From contig NZ_JSEP01000014.1 of the NCBI RefSeq assembly GCF_001624695.1, positions 1 to 64,000 of the forward strand: 64,000 bases of DNA, in the 5' to 3' direction. The stretch comes from Labrenzia sp. OB1 (lineage in GTDB: Bacteria; Pseudomonadota; Alphaproteobacteria; Rhizobiales; Stappiaceae). Positions 52,453 to 62,400 of the stretch are shown piece by piece (the stretch's first letter is position 1; each line of letters begins with the position of its first letter). The notes under the pieces are model-generated. The model saw only the letters and a program-made list of their open reading frames with translations, searched no databases and was not told the DNA's origin. The position numbers were made by a program, and so were the translations under genes.

Positions 52453-52481
52453 ATGACGAATTGATGACGCCCGTATGACAG
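52453..52481 (-). promoter_or_regulatory. Three Pho-box half-sites for the hexapeptide transferase gene
   Basis: ATGACG at 52453-52458, ATGACG at 52464-52469 and ATGACA at 52475-52480 recur every 11 bp. Read on the minus strand the outer pair gives CTGTCAT, four bases, GCGTCAT, close to the Pho-box consensus of two CTGTCAT units. The spacing of one helical turn is what PhoB needs. Confidence 0.6.
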
Positions 52482-52674
52482 TATTCAGCTTTTTAAAATC
52501 AGCATCTCGAAAATTTGAATGCCAGCTCGCGAATGGTCTGACGAAATATTCTAAACATGATTCAGGTCGAGATATTTCGTTCTTGTTCGTCTGATCGAAT
52601 AAGCCGTTGAATGTGATGTTTTAATCTCGAAATCTTGACAATGTGGCGTTCTCAACAGTCTGGCGGTCATCGAT

Positions 52675-52725
52675 CTGTCATAAATCTTTGATCGTGGGGT
52701 CAAGTAACTGTCATCGTTCTGTAAC
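52675..52725 (+). promoter_or_regulatory. Two Pho boxes upstream of phnC
   Basis: Box 1 is CTGTCAT (52675-52681), AAAT, CTTTGAT (52686-52692); box 2 is CTGTCAT (52708-52714), CGTT, CTGTAAC (52719-52725). The first half of each is a perfect consensus unit and the second matches five of seven bases. The boxes start 33 bp apart, three helical turns. phnC starts 55 bases downstream. The rest of 52384-52779 holds no gene. Confidence 0.7.
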
Positions 52726-52779
52726 GGTCCGCTGGCTCTTGTCGCAGGCAAGACGAACAGACACGGACAGGGCTGGCGG

Positions 52780-53613
52780 GTGATTGAATTTCGGGAAGTG
52801 ACCAAGACCTTCGGGTTCCGGACCGCGGTGAACAAGGTCAGTTTCGATATCGACAGACCGATGATGATCGGGATCATCGGGCGGTCCGGCGCGGGCAAAT
52901 CGACCTTGCTGCGAATGATCAACCGGCTAACCCCGGCGACATCCGGTCAGATCCTTTTCGAGGACCGCGACATCCTCAGCCTCAGGGGCGGCATGATGCG
53001 CCGCTGGCAGCGCGATTGCGCCATGGTCTTCCAGCAGTTCAACCTGGTTCCGCGTCTCGACGTGGTGACCAACGTCATGCTCGGGCGCCTGAACGGTCAC
53101 GGGACGCTCAAGAGCCTTCTGAACATCTTCGGCGAGGACGACGTCAGGACCGCGCTCGCCGCGCTAGACCGTCTCGGCATAGACCAGGAAGCCACCAAAC
53201 GTGCAGAGGAACTGTCGGGCGGCCAGCAGCAGCGCGTGGCGATTGCCCGCGCCCTGATGCAGGATCCGCACATGATCCTGGCGGATGAGCCGATCGCCTC
53301 GCTCGATCCCATGAATGCCAAGATCGTCATGGACGCCCTGCGCGAAATCCACGAGCGCGACAACAAGATCGTCATCTGCAATCTGCACACGCTCGATACG
53401 GCGCGCAATTATTGCGACCGGGTAATCGGCATGCGTGACGGATTTCTGGTCTTTGACGGCAAGCCCGAGGAGCTGACGACCCACGCCGCACGCGAGATCT
53501 ATGGCGCGAATGAAAGCTTCAATGAGGCTGCGACCTCTACTGCAATCGATGCCGGTCAGTCCGGTTCACAAGACTCCGCCGGAGCGATGACCCCGGCGGC
53601 GGCGGCGGTTTGA
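52780..53613 (+). CDS. phnC: Phosphonate ABC transporter ATP-binding protein
   Basis: A 277-residue ABC ATPase starting at GTG 52780. Walker A is GRSGAGKST (34-42), the Q-loop VFQQFNLV, the signature LSGGQQQR (145-152) and Walker B ILADE (166-170), followed by the switch His in [15 protein letters not shown] and the whole sequence fit PhnC. A low-complexity tail ([11 protein letters not shown]) extends past the usual end. It powers import of phosphonates or phosphate analogues through PhnE1E2. It is first of four genes, phnC-D-E-E. Confidence 0.95.
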   Translation: MIEFREVTKTFGFRTAVNKVSFDIDRPMMIGIIGRSGAGKSTLLRMINRLTPATSGQILFEDRDILSLRGGMMRRWQRDCAMVFQQFNLVPRLDVVTNVMLGRLNGHGTLKSLLNIFGEDDVRTALAALDRLGIDQEATKRAEELSGGQQQRVAIARALMQDPHMILADEPIASLDPMNAKIVMDALREIHERDNKIVICNLHTLDTARNYCDRVIGMRDGFLVFDGKPEELTTHAAREIYGANESFNEAATSTAIDAGQSGSQDSAGAMTPAAAAV

Positions 53614-53672
53614 GCCGCCCGCCCATTTTTTGAACGTCATCAATATCGAGAACTCTCGGGGGAGTGTCCCAA

Positions 53673-54587
53673 ATGAAACTCGTTTCCAAAATTGCCGCGC
53701 TTGCTGCTGTCAGCATGATCGCCCTGAACGCTTCTGTTGCCGGTGCGGCGGAAATCTCCGAATTCCGCATTGGCATCCTGGGCGGTGAAAACGCTTCGGA
53801 CCGCCTGCGCGCCTTCGAGTGCCTGGAACAGAAGACCGCCGATCTGCTCGGTGTTCCGGTCAAGCTTTTCGCCCCGGCCGACTATAACGGTGTGATCGAG
53901 GGTCTCCTTGGCGGCAACCTCGACATGGCCTGGCTGGGCGCTTCCAGTTACGCAAAGGTCTTCCTGACCGATCCGGACGCCGTTGAGCCGGTCCTGGTGA
54001 AAGTCAACGTCGATGGCAGCTACGGCTACTATTCCATCGGTTTCGCGCGCATCGAAAGCGAGATCAACTCTTTGGAAGACATGAAGGGCAGGAAGTTCGG
54101 CTTCGGCGATCCCAATTCCACCTCCGGCTATCTTATCCCCTCCATCGAAATTCCGAAACTCGGCTACTCCATGACCCCGGGCGACTATTTCGGCGATGTC
54201 GTTTTCACCGGCGGCCATGAGCAGACAATCGTTGCCGTTGCCAATGGTGACATCGACGCCGGCGTCACCTGGGCAGACGGCCTCGGCGAATGGGAAGACG
54301 GCTACAATTCCGGCGCACTGCGCAAGGCGTCCGATGCCGGTCTGGTCGACATGACCGAAATTCAGGAAATCTGGCGTTCTCCGGTGATCCCGGAAGGTCC
54401 GATCGTCCTGTCGAAGAAGCTGCCTGAAGACGTGAAGATCCTGATGACCGGTCTGATGGCGTCTCTGCAGTCCATTGACCCGGATTGCGCTTACGGCGTT
54501 GCGGCCGGCGACACCAAAGGCTTCATGCCGATCACTCACGATGCTTACGTCTCCATCGTGGAAGCGCGCAAGGCGAAGAGCCAATAA
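53673..54587 (+). CDS. phnD: Phosphonate ABC transporter substrate-binding protein
   Basis: ATG 53673 has GGGGGAGTG upstream; the GTG nine bases before overlaps that site. The 304-residue protein has a signal peptide (MKLVSKIAALAAVSMIALNA, cleaved near AGAAE) and PhnD motifs: LFAPADYNGVIEGLLGGNLD, MAWLGASSYAKVF, and GFGDPNSTSGYLIPS, where Ser/Thr residues bind the phosphonate oxygens. It is periplasmic. An intrinsic-terminator-like hairpin follows before phnE, which would give it a higher expression level than the permeases, as is usual for binding proteins. Confidence 0.95.
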   Translation: MKLVSKIAALAAVSMIALNASVAGAAEISEFRIGILGGENASDRLRAFECLEQKTADLLGVPVKLFAPADYNGVIEGLLGGNLDMAWLGASSYAKVFLTDPDAVEPVLVKVNVDGSYGYYSIGFARIESEINSLEDMKGRKFGFGDPNSTSGYLIPSIEIPKLGYSMTPGDYFGDVVFTGGHEQTIVAVANGDIDAGVTWADGLGEWEDGYNSGALRKASDAGLVDMTEIQEIWRSPVIPEGPIVLSKKLPEDVKILMTGLMASLQSIDPDCAYGVAAGDTKGFMPITHDAYVSIVEARKAKSQ

Positions 54588-54604
54588 TCGTATCGCTTGA
54601 ACGG

Positions 54605-54634
54605 AACGCGGGCCGGTCTCCGGTCCGCGTTTTT
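54605..54634 (+). terminator. Intercistronic terminator between phnD and phnE
   Basis: AACGCGG with CCGG pairs with CCGG and CCGCGTT in 54605-54631, forming a GC-rich stem with a short loop and one or two bulges, followed by TTTTT. It lies 18 bases past the phnD stop and about 180 before phnE. Partial read-through would lower permease expression. The rest of 54635-54812 shows no gene. Confidence 0.7.
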
Positions 54635-54812
54635 GCAGCCGTTGTTTTCGGGTTTCTTTCGACCCGAAACGAAGCGGAAGGCCGGGATAAACCAGCCGCC
54701 GATACGGGATCCCCGATATCGCACGGACGAGACGTTGAAAGTCCGGCATCTGTCCAGGCCCGCGGAAAGCCGGCACGGACATTCCCAATCATAACCTGAA
54801 GGTTCTCCCGAC

Positions 54813-55661
54813 ATGGCCGTTGCCGCTCTCGAGCAGGAAATTCTGTCGCTGCGCAAACACCGCCAGCTCTATTCCATGATCGGCCTGTTGCTAGTGGTCG
54901 CGGTTCTCGTTTCCGGTTATTCGAAGGCCAACGAGATGAATTCCGGCGGCTTTTTGCAGGGCCTGTCCAAGTTCTTCGACTATCCCGGCGAAATCGTCGT
55001 CGAGGCCTGGCAGGCCGGACCGGCGTTTTTTGCCCTGGTGGTGCACTTCACTCCGGCGATGCTGGAAACGCTGAACATCGCCGGTGTCGCGACCCTTCTC
55101 GGTGGTGCGATGGCAGTCGTTCTGGCCATGGCCTCCACGCGCAACGTCGACAGCTGGGGCCCGCTTATTCCGGTGGTTCGGCGTTTGATGGACATCATGC
55201 GCGCCTTTCCGGAGTTGATCGTCGCGCTGTTTCTGATCTTCGTTCTGGGCTCCAGCCCGGTGCCGGCCATGATCGCCGTCGCCTTTCATACGGCCGGGGC
55301 GCTGGGCAAGCTGTTTTCCGAGGTCAACGAGAACATTGACCGCAAGCCCATCGAGGGCCTGACGGCCTGCGGTGCGAGCTGGCTGCAGCGCATCCGCTTC
55401 GCGGTGATGCCGCAAGTCGCGCCGAATTACCTGAGCTACTTTCTGCTGCGTCTTGAAATCAACGTGCGTGCCTCGGCCATTCTCGGCTTCGTCGGCGCGG
55501 GCGGTATCGGCCAGGAACTGAGGCGGACCATCGGCTGGGGCAAGGGGGCAGGGGATGAAACCGCGGCAATCTTCGTACTCCTGTTTCTCACCATCATGGC
55601 CATCGATCAGCTTTCGTCCTACCTGCGTGGCAGGTTGGTCGGCTCCGGCCGTTCGCATTGA
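54813..55661 (+). CDS. phnE: Phosphonate ABC transporter permease (first copy)
   Basis: A 282-residue inner-membrane permease with six predicted helices after a short basic N-terminus. The BPD_transp_1 core has TLNIAGVATLLGGAMAVVLA and the ATPase-coupling loop GLTACGASWLQRIRFAVMPQ, an EAA-like motif. SSPVPAMIAVAFHTAGALGK matches PhnE. It pairs with the second PhnE, encoded 10 bases downstream, as a heterodimer. It starts at ATG 54813 after a 225-base gap that contains a terminator. Confidence 0.94.
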   Translation: MAVAALEQEILSLRKHRQLYSMIGLLLVVAVLVSGYSKANEMNSGGFLQGLSKFFDYPGEIVVEAWQAGPAFFALVVHFTPAMLETLNIAGVATLLGGAMAVVLAMASTRNVDSWGPLIPVVRRLMDIMRAFPELIVALFLIFVLGSSPVPAMIAVAFHTAGALGKLFSEVNENIDRKPIEGLTACGASWLQRIRFAVMPQVAPNYLSYFLLRLEINVRASAILGFVGAGGIGQELRRTIGWGKGAGDETAAIFVLLFLTIMAIDQLSSYLRGRLVGSGRSH

Positions 55662-55671
55662 GGGAACCTTC

Positions 55672-57015
55672 ATGACAACCGATACCCTCGAACAGGCCGT
55701 AAAGCTCGAAGACGTCTGGCGGAAGGTCCACCGCAGGGCCTGGATAACGGTTCTGGCGCCGCTCGCTATCCTGGCCTATCTCGTCTACACATGGTTCGCC
55801 TTCGACGTGCCGGACCTGCTGTCCAAGGCACAGCCTGAACGGGCGGCGATCCTGGCAACGGACTCTGTCGCCTACAAGGTTCACGTTACCAAGGACTTCC
55901 GCCACGGCGAGATGGAAGTCGCGATTGAAGGTGAGCGGACGGCCACCTACGACAATGCCGAACTGCCTGACTGGGTGACGTTTGACGGCGAAGACGCCTT
56001 TGTCGACCTCGGCGACGGCTATACTGTGGAGATAAAGGACAAGACGGCCCTTTTCAATGTTCCCGGCTATGGAGTGATCGAGGCGACGGCCACCGCGAAA
56101 GGCGTCGACACCATCCTTCCCGAGGGCGACGTGCCCGGCTGGCTCAAGGACAATCCGCGCAAACTCGACGCGCGCCCCAGCCTCGACAAGCGTCTGCAGG
56201 TGACCAGGACAAAGATCGAGATCCACAACTATTTCGGCGGCTGGGAGAACTTCTGGTTTCCCTTCAAATCGCTGCTCCACGGCCAGTCCTTCAGCCAGCT
56301 TTATGCGCTTGCCCTCAGTGCCGACCGAGTGGATCCGGACTATTCCAACCTCTGGTTCATCGTGCACGAGTTTCTGGGCAACCCCGACTGGCAGCATGGC
56401 AAAGTGATCATGGCGCTGCTCGAAACGATCATGATGGCGGTTCTAGGAACCCTCACGGCAGCCTTGTTCGGCCTGCCTCTGGCCTTCCTGGCGGCGCGCA
56501 ATTTCACGCCGTCGCAAGTGCTGCGGTTCGGTACCCGCCGGCTGTTTGATTTCCTTCGCGGCATCGACATGCTGATCTGGTCGCTGATCTTCATCCGCGC
56601 CTTCGGGCTGGGGCCGTTGACCGGAGCGCTGGCGATTGCCTTCACCGACACCGGTTCGCTTGGGAAGCTGTTTTCCGAGGCTCTGGAAAATATCGACAAC
56701 AGGCAGGTGGAAGGGGTCAAGGCAACCGGCGCAAGCCAGATCCAGCGCTACCGCTTCGGCGTGATCCCGCAGATCCTGCCGGTGTTCGTCTCCCAGGTGC
56801 TGTATTATCTGGAATCCAACACCCGTTCGGCCACCGTCATCGGCGCGCTCGGGGCAGGGGGGATCGGCCTGCTCCTGGTTGAAACCATGAAGACCTCCCG
56901 CGACTGGGAAAACACCAGCTACATCATCATTCTCACCATCGTTGTGGTCATCGCAATGGATCAGAGCTCGGGCTGGCTGCGCCGCAAGTTGATCGAGGGT
57001 AAAAAAACCGGGTGA
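55672..57015 (+). CDS. phnE: Phosphonate ABC transporter permease (second, long copy)
   Basis: ATG 55672 (MTTDTLEQAVKLEDVW) with GAGGGAA upstream; the longer open frame overlaps the first phnE. At 447 residues it is much longer than the first copy. After the first helix (about 23-43) comes a soluble insert of roughly 200 residues, probably periplasmic (KDFRHGEMEVAIEGERTATY and following), before the permease core from about residue 245 with its own EAA-like loop GVKATGASQIQRYRFGVIPQ. Long second PhnE proteins are common in alphaproteobacteria. The insert may help dock PhnD. Confidence 0.93.
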   Translation: MTTDTLEQAVKLEDVWRKVHRRAWITVLAPLAILAYLVYTWFAFDVPDLLSKAQPERAAILATDSVAYKVHVTKDFRHGEMEVAIEGERTATYDNAELPDWVTFDGEDAFVDLGDGYTVEIKDKTALFNVPGYGVIEATATAKGVDTILPEGDVPGWLKDNPRKLDARPSLDKRLQVTRTKIEIHNYFGGWENFWFPFKSLLHGQSFSQLYALALSADRVDPDYSNLWFIVHEFLGNPDWQHGKVIMALLETIMMAVLGTLTAALFGLPLAFLAARNFTPSQVLRFGTRRLFDFLRGIDMLIWSLIFIRAFGLGPLTGALAIAFTDTGSLGKLFSEALENIDNRQVEGVKATGASQIQRYRFGVIPQILPVFVSQVLYYLESNTRSATVIGALGAGGIGLLLVETMKTSRDWENTSYIIILTIVVVIAMDQSSGWLRRKLIEGKKTG

Positions 57016-57128
57016 CGCGATCTGTCATTGCTTTTCGCTTGATAACTGCTCGATCCTGATTTGTGCCGCATTTAGGTCGTGGTGGCATGGCAGCGTCTTC
57101 AGGTGATTCGAGGGGGACGGAGCAGGCA

Positions 57129-58328
57129 ATGCGACAAGGCATGGAATGGAAACTGGCAGCTGCGGTCATAGGAGGCGGACTGGGCTTCCTTCCGGCATCG
57201 GGTCCGGCGCATGCGATTGAGAGCTGTGTCGCGGCCCTGAAGAAGCAGGCTATTTCTGCCGGCGTTCGCCCGGATGTCGCCGAGCGCATGCTTTCAGGCG
57301 CCACTTTCGACGAGAAAGTCATCCGCTTTTCCACGTCCCAGCCCGAACACAAGACCGAAATCTGGGACTATATGGCCTTTCTTGTCGACGCACAGCGGAT
57401 CAAGGACGGCAAGTCGAACCTGAAGAAACACGCCCGTACACTGGCCGCGATCGAAAAACGCTATGGCGTGGATCGTCATGTGGTGCTGGCTGTCTGGGGC
57501 ATTGAAAGCGATTACGGCCAGTTTCGGGGCGACTTCTATACGCCGCATGCCTTGGCAAATTTGGTCTGCGCTGGAAAACGCCGCCAGAAATATTTCCGCG
57601 GCGAGCTGATCAAGACCTTGCAGATCGCCTCGCGCGGCGATGTTCCGGCAAAGGATTTCCGCGGTTCCTGGGCGGGGGCCTTTGGCCAGACCCAGTTCAT
57701 GCCGAGCACCTATAACAGTCTGGCTGTCGATTATGACGGCGATGGCCGCAAGGATCTGGTCAACTCGGTTCCCGACGCGCTCGCGTCGACTGCCAATTTC
57801 CTGAAGAACGCCGGCTGGAAGAACAGTCGTGCCTGGGGATACGAGGTCAAGGTGCCGGACGGATACTCGGGTCCATCCGGCCGGAAGTCCTATTCCTCGC
57901 TCGCCACCTGGGGCAAACGCGGCCTTGTCGGCATCGATGGCAACCGTCTCTCCGGCAATCTCGAGGCAGCGCTGATCCGGCCGGCCGGCGCGAATGGACC
58001 GGCTTTTCTCGTCACCCGGAACTTCCGTGCGCTGCGGTCCTACAATGCCTCGACATCCTACGGCCTGGCGATTGCCCTTTTGTCGGAACTTGTCTCAGAC
58101 GGCGAGCCTTTCAAGACCCCTTGGCCGACCAACAATCCCGGACTGTCCCGGGCACAGCGGCTTGACCTCCAGAAGCTGCTCAACCGGAACGGTTTCGACG
58201 TTGGTGAGCCGGACGGCAAGGTAGGGCCGGCAACACGAGCCGGGATCCGCAGGGCGGAGGCCAAATACGGCATGCCGGAAACGGGCCGGCCTTCCTGGAA
58301 CGTCTACTACGCCCTTGGAGGACGCTAG
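57129..58328 (+). CDS. Lytic murein transglycosylase (MltB family)
   Basis: ATG 57129 is preferred (GGAG eight bases upstream and a signal peptide, MRQGMEWKLAAAVIGGGLGF, cleaved near AHAIE); ATGs at 57087 and 57141 are alternatives. The 399-residue protein has an SLT_2 domain at about 32-315 with catalytic Glu126 in VWGIESDYG and the family motifs SWAGAFGQTQFMPSTY and DYDGDGRKDLVNSVPDALAS, and a C-terminal PG_binding_1 domain (LDLQKLLNRNGFDVGEPDGK). It cleaves peptidoglycan glycan strands in the periplasm. No lipoprotein Cys is present, so it is soluble. Confidence 0.93.
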   Translation: MRQGMEWKLAAAVIGGGLGFLPASGPAHAIESCVAALKKQAISAGVRPDVAERMLSGATFDEKVIRFSTSQPEHKTEIWDYMAFLVDAQRIKDGKSNLKKHARTLAAIEKRYGVDRHVVLAVWGIESDYGQFRGDFYTPHALANLVCAGKRRQKYFRGELIKTLQIASRGDVPAKDFRGSWAGAFGQTQFMPSTYNSLAVDYDGDGRKDLVNSVPDALASTANFLKNAGWKNSRAWGYEVKVPDGYSGPSGRKSYSSLATWGKRGLVGIDGNRLSGNLEAALIRPAGANGPAFLVTRNFRALRSYNASTSYGLAIALLSELVSDGEPFKTPWPTNNPGLSRAQRLDLQKLLNRNGFDVGEPDGKVGPATRAGIRRAEAKYGMPETGRPSWNVYYALGGR

Positions 58329-58516
58329 AGAGAAAGGCGGCGCCTTCAGCTCGCAGATTCTCCTGTCCTTGCGTTCATTTTGAACGCTATCCGGATTTCC
58401 GCGCGGATTACTTCATCAAACCGAATGCCGGTGCGTATATGCACCGGTTCCGGCATTGCTTTGTTGCAATGCGGTAGGGCGCGGCGCACTATATTGGCGT
58501 TTTCTGGAGGAATGGC

Positions 58517-59158
58517 ATGTCGGGACGGATTTTGACTGTTGCGCAGCAAAAGGGCGGCTCGGGAAAAACGACGCTGGCTGCGCATCTCGCTGTGGCCCTT
58601 GCAAGACAATCTGGCGAACCGGTCGCGATTCTCGATGTCGACCCGCAAGGATCTCTCGGCACTTGGTACGAAGCGCGGGAAAACCGGCTGGGTGAGGATA
58701 ACACCGGCCTGGAATTTCGCACGGCATCCGGCTGGGGCGCGCGGCGGGAAGCAAGATCGCTCGCCAGGTCCCACGGTTACGTGGTGATCGACACCGCGCC
58801 CAAGACCGACACCGACGCCAAACCCGCCATCGACGTCGCCGATTTCGTGATTGTTCCAATCCAGCCGACACCGGTCGACCTGTGGGCAACAGCGCAAACC
58901 GTCCAGTTGGCCGCCCGCGAGGATACGCCAGCACTGCTGATTCTCAACCGTGTCCCACCCCGCGCCTCCCTCACGCAAGAAATGGCGGAAGCGATTGAGG
59001 CCTCCGGTTACGATGCTCTGAACGCCCGTCTTGGAAACCGCACCGTATTCGCCTCCGCCATGGGAAAAGGGAACTCGGTGATGGAGGAGGCGCCCTCCAG
59101 CAAGGCGGCGCAGGAAGTCGGTCTGCTCGTCGAAGAACTGATCGTCCGGATCGGGTAA
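58517..59158 (+). CDS. ParA-family ATPase (orphan)
   Basis: A 213-residue deviant Walker-type ATPase with GGAGGA before ATG 58517. Walker A is KGGSGKTT at 12-19 with the signature Lys12, then DVDPQGSLGTWYEAR, Walker A' IDTAPKTDTDAK, and PIQPTPVDLW. It is short and has no N-terminal DNA-binding part, and no ParB partner or centromere-like repeats are visible nearby, so it is not a plasmid or chromosome partition pair. Orphan ParA proteins position chemoreceptors, cell-wall enzymes or other cargo. It follows a lytic transglycosylase gene, but 188 bases apart. Confidence 0.88.
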   Translation: MSGRILTVAQQKGGSGKTTLAAHLAVALARQSGEPVAILDVDPQGSLGTWYEARENRLGEDNTGLEFRTASGWGARREARSLARSHGYVVIDTAPKTDTDAKPAIDVADFVIVPIQPTPVDLWATAQTVQLAAREDTPALLILNRVPPRASLTQEMAEAIEASGYDALNARLGNRTVFASAMGKGNSVMEEAPSSKAAQEVGLLVEELIVRIG

Positions 59159-59485
59159 TACATGGCGTAGTTCCGCCACCACTCTCCCAGCCCGGGATGC
59201 AGGATCGTAAGGAACGCCCCAATGGGCCCGATCAGGAGAGTGAGCGCCGAAACCAAGCCATATATCGTCCTGGGCCTCGCTTTTGCGGATTACCGCCTGT
59301 GAAGCCGCCTGATCCTTTGCCGGACGTCCAGCCGGAATGTCATCGCCGTTTTTCGACCGTGCATTTTTGCCTTGTCCTTGTCATGATCCGGTGCCTTGAT
59401 GGGTAAAATTCTCGGCCCGGGAGGTCTGGCCATGGCTCTTTTTTCGCAGCTCTCTTTTAGATTTCAGTTATTTTCAGGACATCAC
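59159..59485. other. Intergenic region between parA-like and the macroglobulin gene
   Basis: I see no gene or strong hairpin. The last 60 bases before 59486 are T-rich and probably contain the promoter of the macroglobulin gene; AGGACATCAC precedes the start. Confidence 0.5.
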
Positions 59486-62400
59486 ATGAAAAACGGTCGC
59501 ACATCCTTCGCCTTTGCCCTGGTTCTGTCGTCGCTGCTGGGCTGGGGCGCTGGCGCCCCGGTTTCCCCGGCCGAAGCCCAGGACCGGCGCATTGTCACCA
59601 TTGAAGACGCAGACTTTTTCGGCAGTGACTATCGAACGGTGAAGGACGTCGATCTGGAAGGATGCAAGTCCGTCTGCTTGCGGGACGATCAGTGCAGGGC
59701 CTTCACGTTCAACACTTCCGCCGGCTGGTGCTTCCTGAAATCCGACTTCGGAGAATTGCAGGGCTTTTCCGGTGCAATTGCGGGCCGGGTCGTCGAAGTT
59801 CAGGCTCCGCGGCCGGATCTGAGCGCCGACCGGAAAGCAGAGCTCGCGTTCCTGCCGCAATCCCGGATCGACGCGGCCGAGACCTATTCTCTCAGCATTG
59901 CCAATTCCGTCCGTCCACGGGGCCAGAGCGCGGATCAGCTCCGCCGTGACGGTCAGGCAGCTCTGTCCAGTCGGAACGGGTCTCTGGCGGAGGCCGATTT
60001 TCTTCAGTTGATCGTGCTGGAACCGGGTGATTTCCATGTCTGGCGGCAATTGACAAATGCGTTGCTGCTGCAGGAACCGGAAGATTGGCAGGATCGGGAA
60101 AACAAGCAGAAAAACGCGGTTTCCGCGGCGGTCAACGCCTATTTGCGGGCTGTAAGCGTCCCCGAGCAGGCTCTGGCGCTGGAACTGTTGGGTCTGTCGC
60201 TGGAACGGCGCAGCGAATTCAAGACGGCGATCAAGGCCATGCGCGCCTCACTGGCGCTTGAGGAAAATGCCGCTCTGCGCCGTCGCTATGACGATCTGGT
60301 GGCACAACACGGCTTCCGGATTGTCGATCATCAGGTGGATTCCGACAGCGTCTCCCCGCGCATCTGTCTCGTTTTTTCGCAGAAACTGCCGGTCGGTCAG
60401 GATATGAACCCCTATGTCACCATGCGCGGTGAAGGGGTCCTGTCCGTCGAAGCGGAGGGCAACCAGATCTGCGTGGACGGCCTTCAGCACGGCAAGCGCT
60501 ATCAGGTGAGCGCGCGCAGCGGTCTTCCGGCAGCTGACGGTGAGAAGCTCGAGAAATCCGTCGAGATTTCCGCCTATGTGAAGGATCGCACGCCGACCGT
60601 GAATTTCCTCGGCCGCTCCTATGTTCTGCCCGCCGGCGGCAACCCGACCATTCCCATCGTCTCGGTGAACACCAGCGAAGTGGAAGCGTCTATCTACAGG
60701 ATCGGCGACCGGTCCGTCGCCGATATCCTGCGGGAAAACAGGTTCCTGCGGCAGCTTAATGCCTATGAGGCCGAGCAGATAGGCGATGAGCTCGGGGAGA
60801 AAATCTGGTCCGGTATCGTGGAAACCGAGAACCCGCTCAACCAGGACATCACCACGGCGATACCGATCAGCGAAACCGGCATCGAACTGAAACCGGGTAT
60901 CTACGCCATGACGGCGCGCTCCCGGCTCGACTTGCAGAACCGCTGGGGAACACAGGCAACGCAATGGTTCCTCGTCTCGGACCTGGGGGTGACAGCACTC
61001 ACCGGGGATGACGGCATCGCGGCGAATATCCGCTCGCTTTCCACAGCAGAGGCTCTTGAGGGCGTGACGGTCCGGCTTCTCGCGGTGAACAACGAGATTC
61101 TCGGCGAGGCAACCTCGAATGCGGAAGGTTTCGCGGAATTCGCTCCCGGTCTGACTCGTGGCCAAGGCGGTCGGGCTCCCGGCATACTGGTCGCGGAAAC
61201 AGGCACCGGCGACTATTCCTTCCTCGACTTGCGCAAACCGGCATTCGATCTTTCGGACCGGGGTGTTGAAGGCCGCCCGGCGCCCGGACCGCTGGACGTG
61301 TTCGCCTGGACCGACCGGGGCATCTACAAGGCCGGAGAAACCGTTCATGCCCAGGCGCTCCTGCGCAATGCGAGCGCCGTCGCTCAGGAAGATTTTCCGC
61401 TGACACTGGTCTTTACCCGCCCGGACGGTGTCGAGCATGCCCGCTTTACCGTCAATGACAGCGGTCTCGGAGGTCATCTGCAGGACCTGACACTTGCGCA
61501 ATCCGCGCAGCAGGGAATCTGGTCCTGGAGCGTCTATGCCGACCCGAAGGGCAGCTCTCTGGCGCAGGAAACCTTCCTGGTGGAGGATTACCAGCCGGAA
61601 CGGGTCGATTTCGAGCTCGAGACTGCGTCGAAGACCTTCAGCCGGACCGAGCCGACGAAAATTTCGCTCTCCGCCAAGTTCCTCTATGGCTCTCCTGCGA
61701 GCGGACAGTCCCTGGAAGGGGACATCATCGTTCGTCCTGTCCGTACCCTGAAGGCCTATCCGGACTACCGGTTCGGACTGGAGGACGAGGAAACCTATTC
61801 GCAGCGCGGTGAGATCCCTTCCGGTCTGAAAACCGACGACGACGGCAGGCTCAGCTTCGAAGTCAGCCTTCCGGAGCTGCCCGAGACGACGCTGCTCTAT
61901 GACGGCGAGCTGAATGCGCGCCTTGTCGAGGCCGGCGGGCGTTATGTCGAGCGTAATCTGGATCTGCCGGTGGTTCTCGACGGACCGCGGATCGGCATCA
62001 AGCCAGCTTTCGACGGCGGTGTCGACGAAGGCGGACCAGCCGATTTCTCCGTCATCGTCGTTGGCGCCGATGGCGGGGAGCAAACAGCTTCCGGGCTTGG
62101 CTGGACGCTTTCCAAAATCGATCGCCGCTATCAATGGTATCGTCTGGACGGGCGCTGGTCCTTTGAACCCATCACCACGTCGCGACGGGTGGCGAATGGT
62201 GAGATCGAAACAGCTCCCGGCGCGCCCGCCCGTCTGTCGCTGCCGGTGGAATGGGGGGAATACCGGCTTGATATTCACGGCGGCGGCGCTCTCCAGACAT
62301 CGACCAGCGTCACGTTCGATGCCGGCTGGTATACGGCGGACGCCACCTCCGACACGCCGGATTATCTGGATGTCGGGCTGGACAAGGCGAGTTACAGGCC

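Noticed and set aside
58517..59158. ParA as a plasmid partition gene
   Set aside because: No parB, no repeat cluster and no replication gene are nearby, and the surrounding genes are chromosomal in character.
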